Assembly: GCA_027021605.1 (NCBI GenBank)
Contig: JALUUA010000114.1
Coordinates: 1-12,199, forward strand
Origin: Candidatus Bipolaricaulota bacterium
Lineage (GTDB): Bacteria; Bipolaricaulota; Bipolaricaulia; RBG-16-55-9
Length of the DNA stretch: 12,199 bases
Direction of reading: 5' to 3'
The notes beneath the pieces were generated by a model. The model made no database searches and was not told where the DNA came from. It was given only the letters and a program-made list of their open reading frames with translations. The position numbers and the translations under genes are program-made. Shown here in pieces: positions 1 through 7,338 of the stretch (position 1 is the first letter of the stretch; each line of letters starts with the position of its first letter).

Positions 1-957
1 CGCCAAGGGCCGATAGATGGGGAGCGAGACCGCCTCGGAGATCACGTAGAGGTTCTGCATCGTCTGCGAGGAGACCTGGCCGACGGACTCGCCCGTGACG
101 ATCCCCTGCGCCCGGATCTCTCGGGCAACGCGCTCGCCCACCCGCAGCATGAGGCGCTTGAGCAGCACCTGCCAGTAGCGGGCCTCCGTCTTGGCCTGGA
201 GCTCCTTTACGATCGGGGAGAAGTCGACGGCGTGCAGCTTGGGCCGGGTGCCGTAGCTCCACTGGTCCGAGAGGATCTTCAAAACGCGCAGCACGTCCCG
301 CCGGTGGACCTCGCCCCCCAGGTTGCAGAAGACGTACTCCAACGAGACCCCACGGCGGAGCATCCGCCAGGAGGCCACCGCCGAGTCGAAGCCGCCCGAC
401 ACCAGGGAGACGGCCCGCCCCTCCACGCCCAGGGGGAGTCCGCCCGGGCCGGGGAGCTGTTCCGTGAAGAAGTACGCCCTCCCGTCTCGGACTTCCACAT
501 AGACGGTGACCTCGGGCCGGGTGAGGTCGACCCTGCGGGCGTGGGGGAGCAAAGCGGCCCCCAGCTCGCGCTCCACGGTCGTGGCCCCAAACGGGATCCT
601 AACGGCCCGATCGCGGCGGACCCGGGCCCGCACGGCGAAGCTCTTGTCCCGCACGCGCTCCCGGAAGAGCTTTTCGCCCTCCTGGACGACCTGCTCCAGG
701 GTCTCCCCGGGGCGCGGCTCCACGATCGAGAGGGACTGCACGCCGAAGACGCGGGCGAGCACCTCCGGGGCCTGGGGGCTCTCGCCCCGGAGGTCCACGA
801 AGAGGCGGCTCCACTCCCGGCGGAGTTCATAATCGACGCCCGCCGAGCGCAGCGCGTCCTCGACGTTGCGCGCCAGCTGCCTTAGGAAGCGCATCCGGGT
901 CCCGCGGGCCTTGGTGCTGATCTCCCCGGAGTAGCGGACCATCAGCTGCACACCCAT
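1..957 (-). CDS. thiI: tRNA 4-thiouridine synthetase ThiI (partial, C-terminus beyond left edge)
   Basis: The 319 visible codons give the N-terminal ferredoxin-like/THUMP part (about residues 1-165) and most of the PP-loop ATP pyrophosphatase domain. The PP-loop is SGGFDS at residues 187-192. It is followed by a CNLGGEVHRRDV segment, equivalent to the FNLGGAAHE segment of E. coli ThiI, and by TGESVGQVSSQT at 288-299, a strong family signature. ThiI adenylates U8 of tRNA and inserts sulfur to make 4-thiouridine; in many bacteria it also supplies sulfur for thiamine thiazole synthesis. The catalytic cysteine region and any rhodanese domain lie outside the window, so the class (with or without rhodanese) is not known. 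The ATG at 957 is chosen because it opens directly onto the family N-terminus. No Shine-Dalgarno precedes it, and a promoter -10 lies only 8 nt upstream. The gene is divergent from the release factor homologue at 1079. Family assignment is secure. Confidence 0.95.
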   Translation of the reverse strand, partial: MGVQLMVRYSGEISTKARGTRMRFLRQLARNVEDALRSAGVDYELRREWSRLFVDLRGESPQAPEVLARVFGVQSLSIVEPRPGETLEQVVQEGEKLFRERVRDKSFAVRARVRRDRAVRIPFGATTVERELGAALLPHARRVDLTRPEVTVYVEVRDGRAYFFTEQLPGPGGLPLGVEGRAVSLVSGGFDSAVASWRMLRRGVSLEYVFCNLGGEVHRRDVLRVLKILSDQWSYGTRPKLHAVDFSPIVKELQAKTEARYWQVLLKRLMLRVGERVAREIRAQGIVTGESVGQVSSQTMQNLYVISEAVSLPIYRPLA

Positions 958-965
958 AGCACCCG

Positions 966-995
966 ATTCTATCCCGGGGAATTGTCTGTATGCAA
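966..995 (-). promoter_or_regulatory. Putative thiI promoter, suggesting a leaderless transcript
   Basis: On the minus strand, TTGCAT (995-990) and TAGAAT (971-966, 5 of 6 to consensus) are separated by 18 bp. Only 8 nt lie between the -10 and the thiI ATG. Transcription would therefore start at or next to the A of the ATG, which fits the lack of any ribosome binding site. The -35 match is modest (3 of 6). Confidence 0.5.
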
Positions 996-1019
996 GCCGA
1001 TTTCCTTGGAGGGCGTCGC

Positions 1020-1049
1020 TTGCACCCGCGCCCGTGAGGGGCGTAAGAT
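1020..1049 (+). promoter_or_regulatory. Putative promoter of the release factor homologue
   Basis: TTGCAC (1020-1025) and TAAGAT (1044-1049) are 18 bp apart, 30 bp before the start codon. The match is moderate (3 of 6 and 4 of 6). The -35 lies in an inverted repeat (TGCAAG 991-996 / CTTGCA 1019-1024) with the -35 of the divergent thiI promoter. Confidence 0.35.
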
Positions 1050-1064
1050 GAAGCGCTCAAGGGC

Positions 1065-1072
1065 AAGGAGGG
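1065..1072 (+). promoter_or_regulatory. Ribosome binding site of the release factor homologue
   Basis: AAGGAGGG ends 6 nt before the ATG at 1079. It fixes this start against the longer open frames that overlap the region. Confidence 0.8.
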
Positions 1073-1078
1073 ATCATC

Positions 1079-2233
1079 ATGCTGACCCGGCGCGATCTCG
1101 AACGGCTGCTCGCCCTCGAGGAGAACCCCGTCCTCAGCGTCTACCTTCACACCGACCCGGCCGAGGACCCCAAGGCTTCGCATCGCATCTGGCTCAAGGA
1201 CGCCCTCAAGGGGCTGGCCGAGCGCGTCCCCGGCGACGAGAGGAAGCGATTCCACGAGCGGGTCGAGCGGGCGCTGGCCCACGTGCGCGACCACCGGCCC
1301 CAGGGCAAGTCCTGGGTTGCCTTCTTGGGAGCGAACACGGAGGAGGCGTTCGACCTGCGGGTCCCCGTGGAGAACGAGGTCCACTGGGGGCACCCGGAGC
1401 TCACCCAGCTGTTGTGGCTCCTGGAGGAGTATCCCCCCTATGCCGTGATCTGGGCCGACTCCGAACACCTGCGCTTCTTCGTGGTGGCGATGCACGAGAT
1501 CCGCGAGCTGGACGAACGGGCCTTGGAGCTGGACACGCACGACTGGCGCCGCAAGGACCTCACCCCGCCGGGGCAGCCGCACGGGTCCGCGGTCCGCGGG
1601 GCGGTGCGCGGGGGGAACCAGCGGGACGCGTTCGAGGGGCGGGTACAAGCCCACGTCGAGCGCTTCTGGCGACAGGCCCAGGAGGTTCTCCGCCGCCTGC
1701 GGGAGGAGCAGGGCGTGGAGGGCTTCCTGCTGGCGGGCCCCAAGGCCGTGCGGGATCGCTTCCTGCAGACCCTGGGACCCGAAGCCCGCCGGCTCATCGG
1801 GCAGATCTCCCTCCCGCGGGAAGCGGGCCTAAACGACGTCCTGGAGGCGAGCACCCAGGCCATCCAGGCCCACGAGCGGGCCCAGGAGGAGAAGCTGGTG
1901 GACGCCCTGCTGCTGCGGGCCTCCACCAGCGAGAAGGCAGGGGTGGGGCTTCCCGCCACCCTGCAAGCCCTCCAGGAGGGGCGGGTCGAGAAGGTAATCG
2001 TGAATCGTCGTCTGGAAGAGCCCCTCAAGGAGTGCGCCGACTGCGGCCACGTCTACCTCCCGGACGGCGAGGGGTGCCCCCGCTGCGCCTCGCCAGAGCA
2101 CCGGGAGACGTCCTTGAGGGCGATGTTGCCCATCTTGGCCCACCGGCACGGCGCGGAGGTGGAGGTGATCCGGGCCCCGGCCGCCGAGCGCTTGGCCCCC
2201 CACGGGGGCATCGGGGCCCTGTGGCGCTATTGA
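1079..2233 (+). CDS. Bacterial archaeo-eukaryotic-type release factor homologue (baeRF family 10-like)
   Basis: This 384-aa protein has the layout of aRF1/eRF1. An N-terminal domain opens with a strand-like VLSVYLHTDP (18-27). A middle domain begins at the loop R-G-G-N-Q-R-D, with GGNQ at residues 178-181 (nt 1610-1621), followed by a long basic helix. The C-terminal domain carries a zinc ribbon (Cys319, Cys322, Cys333, Cys336) and ends in GGIGALWRY, which matches the GGIxAxLRY ending of archaeal RF1. The GGNQ loop sits where eRF1 has GGQ (residues 183-185 of human eRF1) and resembles the GGSQ loop of Vms1, whose Gln is needed to release nascent chains from tRNA. A role in peptidyl-tRNA hydrolysis on stalled ribosomes or free 50S subunits is therefore inferred; bacterial members are poorly characterised. 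The gene is divergent from thiI and overlaps the end of pgk by 7 bp. The family call is solid, but the subfamily number and substrate are uncertain. Confidence 0.85.
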   Translation: MLTRRDLERLLALEENPVLSVYLHTDPAEDPKASHRIWLKDALKGLAERVPGDERKRFHERVERALAHVRDHRPQGKSWVAFLGANTEEAFDLRVPVENEVHWGHPELTQLLWLLEEYPPYAVIWADSEHLRFFVVAMHEIRELDERALELDTHDWRRKDLTPPGQPHGSAVRGAVRGGNQRDAFEGRVQAHVERFWRQAQEVLRRLREEQGVEGFLLAGPKAVRDRFLQTLGPEARRLIGQISLPREAGLNDVLEASTQAIQAHERAQEEKLVDALLLRASTSEKAGVGLPATLQALQEGRVEKVIVNRRLEEPLKECADCGHVYLPDGEGCPRCASPEHRETSLRAMLPILAHRHGAEVEVIRAPAAERLAPHGGIGALWRY

Positions 2234-3417
2234 TTTTGCAGAAGGGGCTCCAGCCCCGGGAGGGATTTTCCGCTTACGAACTCGAGTGCGGCCCCGCCGC
2301 CCGTGGACACGTGGACGTTCTCCGGCAGCGCGATCCCCAGGGCTTTGAGCGCGGCGGCGGTGTCCCCGCCCCCGATCACCGAAAACGCCCTCGAGCGGGC
2401 GATCGCTTCCGCCACCCTGCGGGTCCCCTCGTGGAAGGGCGGCGTCTCAAACGCTCCCAAGGGTCCTGCCCACAGGAGGGACTTCGCCTCCTCAACACGG
2501 GCTTGGAAGGCTGCCACGGTCGCAGGGCCGATGTCCAAGCCCATCCGATCCTCGGGGATCTCCTCCACGGGGACGACCTGCGTCGGGGCATTCGGAACGA
2601 GTTCCGGGGCGACCACCACGTCGCGGGGCAGCTCGACGACCTTCCCCTGGGATTCCGCCTCTTTTAGAAATGCCTCCGCGTCGGGGAGTAGGTGCGCATC
2701 CACGAGGGAGCGGCCTACCGCGTACCCTTGGGCCTTGAGCAGGGTAAACGCGATCCCGCCCCCTAAGAGGAAGCCGTCCACGCGGGGGAGCAGATCGCGG
2801 AGCACCTTGATCTTGTCGCTCAGCTTCGCCCCGCCGACGATCGCGTAGTAGGGCCTCTCCGGGTCCTCCCGGAGCCGGGAGAGCCTCTCCACTTCTTTTT
2901 GGACCAAGAACCCTGCTACCGCCGGGAGGAGCCGGGCCACCCCGTAGGTGGAGGCGTGCTTGCGGTGGGCCGTCCCGAAGGCGTCGTTCACATAGAGATC
3001 CCCCAAGCGGGCGAGCGCTTGGGCGAACTCCGGGTCGTTTTGCTGTTCCCCGGCGTGAAAGCGCAGATTTTCCAATAGAATTACATCCCCGGGGCCTGCG
3101 GCGCGTACGGCCTTTTCCACGTCGGGGCCGACGCAGTCGTCCAGCTTCTGCACGGGCTGATCGAGGAGCTCGGAGAGCCTGCGGGCCACGGGGTCCATTC
3201 GGAGCTCGGGGACGACCTTCCCCTTGGGCCGTCCGAGGTGGGACATCAGGACGACTAGGGCCCGTTGCCCCAGGAGATGCTGAATAGTGGGAAGGGCGGC
3301 GCGGATGCGCCCGTCGTCCGTGATCGTCCCCCCTTGAAGGGGGACGTTGAAGTCCACCCGCACGAGGACCCGCTTCTCGGCGGCGTCGACGTCTTTTAGG
3401 GTACGAAGGCGAAGCAC
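2227..3417 (-). CDS. pgk: Phosphoglycerate kinase
   Basis: Complete 396-aa PGK, the usual bacterial length. It catalyses the reversible ATP-forming transfer from 1,3-bisphosphoglycerate to ADP in glycolysis and gluconeogenesis, in the cytoplasm. Visible signatures are RVDFNVPL (20-27), SHLGRPKG (59-66), NDAFGTAHRKHAS (144-156), GGAKLSDKI (195-203), GGGIAFTLLKAQG (219-231), the LDIGP loop near 294-298 and VIGGGDTAAAL (347-357). The nucleotide loop reads LWAGPLGAFE (315-324), with Ala317 where most PGKs have Asn (WNGP). The start is GTG at 3417, which gives the standard N-terminus; no clear Shine-Dalgarno precedes it. Only 43 bp separate it from the upstream DUF151 gene, so the two are probably co-transcribed. 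Its stop lies inside the end of the convergent release factor gene. Confidence 0.97.
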   Translation of the reverse strand: MLRLRTLKDVDAAEKRVLVRVDFNVPLQGGTITDDGRIRAALPTIQHLLGQRALVVLMSHLGRPKGKVVPELRMDPVARRLSELLDQPVQKLDDCVGPDVEKAVRAAGPGDVILLENLRFHAGEQQNDPEFAQALARLGDLYVNDAFGTAHRKHASTYGVARLLPAVAGFLVQKEVERLSRLREDPERPYYAIVGGAKLSDKIKVLRDLLPRVDGFLLGGGIAFTLLKAQGYAVGRSLVDAHLLPDAEAFLKEAESQGKVVELPRDVVVAPELVPNAPTQVVPVEEIPEDRMGLDIGPATVAAFQARVEEAKSLLWAGPLGAFETPPFHEGTRRVAEAIARSRAFSVIGGGDTAAALKALGIALPENVHVSTGGGAALEFVSGKSLPGLEPLLQNQ

Positions 3418-3460
3418 GATCTTTGACGTGCCGATGCTTTTGCTTGGCTCTGTTTGTTGG

Positions 3461-3952
3461 TTATTGAATGAACTTCTTGAACTCGGCGAGGTTCATGTCC
3501 TTCTCGACGAAGACGCGGAACTGCTCGCGCTGCTGGTCGTCCTCCTCGTAGGGGAGGTCGATGGCGGAGGCAGCAAACACTTCCTCGGCGATGTAGATGG
3601 GGCTTCCCGTGCGCAGGGCCAGCGCGATGGAGTCAGAGGGCCGCGCGTCGATCTCGTGGATCTCCCCCTCGCGGTCGCGGATGAAGAGCGTGGCGTAGTA
3701 CGTCGAGTCCTCGATGTGATCGATCACGACCATATCGAGTTCGCCGCCCATCGCGTCGATGACGTTCTGCAGCAGGTCGTGGGTGAGAGGTCGGGGGAAC
3801 TCGCGCTCCTGCAGGGCAATGGCGATCGCGGTGGCCTCCGGGGTTCCGATCCAGATCGGGACGACCTTCTCCGACCCCTGGTCCTTCAAGAGCACCACGG
3901 GCGTGTTCTGATACGGATCGACCAACAGGGCCTTGATCTCCACTTCACGCAT
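3461..3952 (-). CDS. Bifunctional nuclease family (DUF151/BFN) protein
   Basis: This 163-aa protein matches the compact bacterial DUF151 family. It has an N-terminal strand run (REVEIKALLVDPYQNTPVVLL), the PIWIGTPEATAIAIAL segment (about 32-47), the THDLLQNVI helix, and the conserved EIDARPSDSIALALR block followed by SPIYIAEEVF. Plant and bacterial BFN members have reported RNase/DNase activity, but the cellular role is generally unclear. There is no UVR domain at the C-terminus. An in-frame GTG at 3958 would add two residues. I prefer ATG at 3952 because AGGAGG (3966-3961) lies 8 nt before it but only 2 nt before the GTG. It is the first gene of a probable DUF151-pgk operon behind a near-consensus promoter, a pairing that says little about function. 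Confidence 0.92.
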   Translation of the reverse strand: MREVEIKALLVDPYQNTPVVLLKDQGSEKVVPIWIGTPEATAIAIALQEREFPRPLTHDLLQNVIDAMGGELDMVVIDHIEDSTYYATLFIRDREGEIHEIDARPSDSIALALRTGSPIYIAEEVFAASAIDLPYEEDDQQREQFRVFVEKDMNLAEFKKFIQ

Positions 3953-4000
3953 CGGCACGGCCTCCTCTCACTGCGCGTTTCCGGGTCGCTTGCCCACGGC

Positions 4001-4029
4001 ATTATAGCAGGGGCCTTGGGGGAAGACAA
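4001..4029 (-). promoter_or_regulatory. Sigma70-like promoter of the DUF151-pgk operon
   Basis: On the minus strand, TTGTCT (4029-4024) is followed after exactly 17 bp by a perfect TATAAT (4006-4001). The predicted start is about 40 nt before the ATG at 3952. This is the best core promoter in the window. Confidence 0.7.
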
Positions 4030-4069
4030 AGCGATCGAGATCACCGTCCGCGCTCATCTTGAGCGGCGG

Positions 4070-4114
4070 TTGGCCTGCCCGTGGGCTTGGAGTATACTGC
4101 GCGTCGAGTATACT
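4070..4114 (+). promoter_or_regulatory. Putative glmS promoter region with two palindromic AGTATACT elements
   Basis: GAGTATACT occurs at 4090-4098 and again at 4106-4114, a direct repeat with a 16-bp period. The inner AGTATACT is a perfect palindrome. Each copy contains a TATACT -10-like hexamer. The first pairs with TTGGCC (4070-4075) at 17 bp, the second with TTGGAG (4087-4092) at 16 bp. They may be tandem promoters or an operator overlapping one. I see no glmS-ribozyme-like leader in the remaining 39 nt before the start. Confidence 0.5.
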
Positions 4115-4153
4115 TCGCATCGCGCACCGCGGAATTCCGGGGAGGGAGGAACG

Positions 4154-5995
<1,842 letters not shown>

Positions 5996-6012
5996 GCGCT
6001 TCGTGAGGGTGG

Positions 6013-6038
6013 GTCTCCTTACTCCGTCTCCTTACTCC
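6013..6038. repeat. Perfect 13-bp tandem duplication at a stop codon
   Basis: GTCTCCTTACTCC is present twice head to tail (6013-6025 and 6026-6038) between glmS and the convergent 131-aa gene. On the minus strand the first-read copy supplies that gene's TAA, and the second copy carries another TAA. A 9-bp AGCGCTTCG repeat (5995-6003 and 6043-6051) flanks it on both sides. Confidence 0.9.
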
Positions 6039-6427
6039 CAAAAGCGCTTCGAGACGAGCCGGGCGCTCAGCCCCTGTTCGTTGAGGGTGGCGACGAGCTC
6101 GAGCTTGTAGCGCCTCCCGTCCTTGGTAAGCCACAGGAGGGCGCGGACTTCCAGGCCCGTCTCGCTGCTGATTCGAACCGTGACCTCCTCGGGGACGAGG
6201 GTGATGACGGCGTCGGCCTCCCCGGGGTCGGATACGATGCGGATCCGTCGGCCCTCGAGCACGATCTCCAGCCCGTCGAGGACCTCGGGAGGGAGCTTGA
6301 CGGCCTCGCCCGAGGGGGCCTCGATGGCGACCGTCTCCACGCCCTGCAGGGGGTCGGGCGCAGGCCAAAGGAGCACGATCCCCGCCGCGATCCCCACGAT
6401 CACAAGAAGGAGCGTCCAGCGCTTCAT
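6032..6427 (-). CDS. Unrecognised membrane-anchored protein, 131 aa
   Basis: I do not recognise this protein. Residues 2-22 (basic KR, then a hydrophobic run to about Leu20) form a signal anchor or uncleaved signal peptide; there is no lipobox cysteine and no cysteine at all. Residues 25-131 alternate hydrophobic and charged residues in short strands (VAIEA, LEIVLEG, RRIRIVS, AVITLVP, EVTVRIS, EVRALLWLT, RYKLELVATL, SARLVSK), so a small extracytoplasmic beta domain is likely. The ATG at 6427 follows a purine-rich GGGAGGCGGGGAAGGGG stretch. It is oriented like the exported-protein operon upstream (140 bp away) and may belong to that locus, but it has its own likely promoter and shares no A or B module. 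It converges on glmS. Codon use and GC content resemble the neighbours, supporting a real gene. Confidence 0.75.
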   Translation of the reverse strand: MKRWTLLLVIVGIAAGIVLLWPAPDPLQGVETVAIEAPSGEAVKLPPEVLDGLEIVLEGRRIRIVSDPGEADAVITLVPEEVTVRISSETGLEVRALLWLTKDGRRYKLELVATLNEQGLSARLVSKRFWE

Positions 6428-6467
6428 GTCCCCTTCCCCGCCTCCCTTCTTCGAGTGCGTCCCCTTT

Positions 6468-6498
6468 AGTATATGGGGGAATCGCTGCGGGGGTTCAA
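6468..6498 (-). promoter_or_regulatory. Putative promoter of the 131-aa gene
   Basis: On the minus strand, TTGAAC (6498-6493, 4 of 6) and TATACT (6473-6468, 5 of 6) are 19 bp apart, leaving about 34 nt of leader before the ATG. The spacing is slightly long. The TATACT -10 is the same hexamer used before glmS. Confidence 0.4.
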
Positions 6499-6505
6499 AT
6501 CAGAG

Positions 6506-6530
6506 CAGGGCCAGGCAAGGCAAGGCCAGG
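6506..6530. repeat. Short pentanucleotide tandem repeat
   Basis: Five successive 5-bp units of the form C-A/C-A/G-G-G (CAGGG, CCAGG, CAAGG, CAAGG, CCAGG) lie in the 140-bp gap between the 247-aa and 131-aa genes. I see no convincing terminator in this gap; the best hairpin (GGCC-ACCGG-GGCC at about 6528-6540) is short and lacks a T tract. Confidence 0.6.
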
Positions 6531-6567
6531 CCACCGGGGCCGGGGATGATGGGGATGGGGTGCAGGG

Positions 6568-7311
6568 TCAAAAGACGCGGATCTCGCGGTCGCCGGGGAT
6601 CTCGATGCGGAAGCGGGGGGAGAAGCTGCTCACCACGCCCTGGATCTCGAAGACGTCGGGTCGGGTGCCCCGGGGGACCGTGACGCTGTACACCACGCGC
6701 AGCTCCTCGCCCGGCACCAGCGTGCGGAACCAGAGCCACTGGGCCTCGGAGCCCTTGAAGGCCGCTCCCTCGGGGTCCACGGACCCCACCCGCCAGCCCT
6801 CGGGGAGGTCCTCGTCGAGCCCCAGCCCGTTGATCGTCTCATTGATGAGGATCTCCACGGTCACCTGGAAGGCGCTCCCCGCCGGGACCCGGAAGCCCTC
6901 CAGGGGGCTCTCGATGGCCCGCCGGACCCGCACGGGCGCCGTGCGCACCCTTATGTCCCGCGAGGTGAGGGCCTGGCCTCCGGCCCCGTCCGTCACCCGC
7001 AGCGTCACCCGGTACGAGCCGCTTGCGTCGAAGAGATACGTCACGGTGGGCTCGTCGGTGCTGAGCTCAAAGACCCCGTCCCCGTCGAAGTCCCACTCGT
7101 AGCGGACCACCCCGGGGGAGGAGCCCCCGGCATCGAAGAGCACCTCCGTGTTGATGTCGGGGTCTTGGGGCTCAAAGAGGAAATCCGCTTGGGGCCCGCT
7201 CGCCGGCTGCCCCTGGGCCGTGCCCAAGAAGGCGCCCAGGAAGATGCCCAAAACGGACGTCAACCCACCCACAAGCAAGACAGCACCCAACGTCGCTCTG
7301 CGCGTGATCAT
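6568..7311 (-). CDS. Exported PKD + module A protein, 247 aa
   Basis: The N-terminus has TRRATLG (3-9) followed by a long hydrophobic stretch to about residue 30 and an A-x-G/Q region near 32-34. This is a signal peptide with a Tat-like twin arginine, though Thr replaces the usual Phe. Residues 41-124 form one PKD domain: FLFEP, then VRYEWDFDGDGVFE (69-82) and GSYRVTLRVTD (98-108). Residues 127-247 form the A module, with INGLGLDEDLPEGW (160-173), AAFKGSEAQWLWF (183-195) and LRVVYSVTVP (204-213), and the protein stops at its end. Unlike its two upstream relatives it has no B module and no cysteine. The start at 7311 lies 27 bp after the stop of the 759-aa gene, so it is probably the third gene of the operon, with only a weak ribosome binding site and perhaps translational coupling. 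A surface or extracellular role is inferred; PKD domains usually mediate protein-protein or carbohydrate contacts. Confidence 0.88.
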   Translation of the reverse strand: MITRRATLGAVLLVGGLTSVLGIFLGAFLGTAQGQPASGPQADFLFEPQDPDINTEVLFDAGGSSPGVVRYEWDFDGDGVFELSTDEPTVTYLFDASGSYRVTLRVTDGAGGQALTSRDIRVRTAPVRVRRAIESPLEGFRVPAGSAFQVTVEILINETINGLGLDEDLPEGWRVGSVDPEGAAFKGSEAQWLWFRTLVPGEELRVVYSVTVPRGTRPDVFEIQGVVSSFSPRFRIEIPGDREIRVF

Positions 7312-7338
7312 CTCATCTCACACCCTTAAAGCTCAGAG

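Noticed and set aside
982..2667. A 561-codon plus-strand frame overlapping the release factor and pgk
   Set aside because: Rich in Arg, Gly and Pro with no family features, no ribosome binding site, and it crosses two well-supported genes.
3347..4153. In-frame upstream extension of glmS to a start at 3347
   Set aside because: It would run antisense through the DUF151 gene and bury the catalytic N-terminal Cys2; the ATG at 4154 has a strong ribosome binding site.
4021..4153. glmS ribozyme or amino-sugar riboswitch in the glmS leader
   Set aside because: After the predicted -10 only about 40 nt remain before the start codon, too short for the ribozyme core.
6484..6510. tRNA-like T-loop GGTTCAAATC
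   Set aside because: The flanking bases do not pair to form a T stem and no acceptor, D or anticodon arms can be drawn.
6520..6545. Possible terminator after the 247-aa gene
   Set aside because: The stem is only 4 bp (GGCC/GGCC) and no T tract follows.
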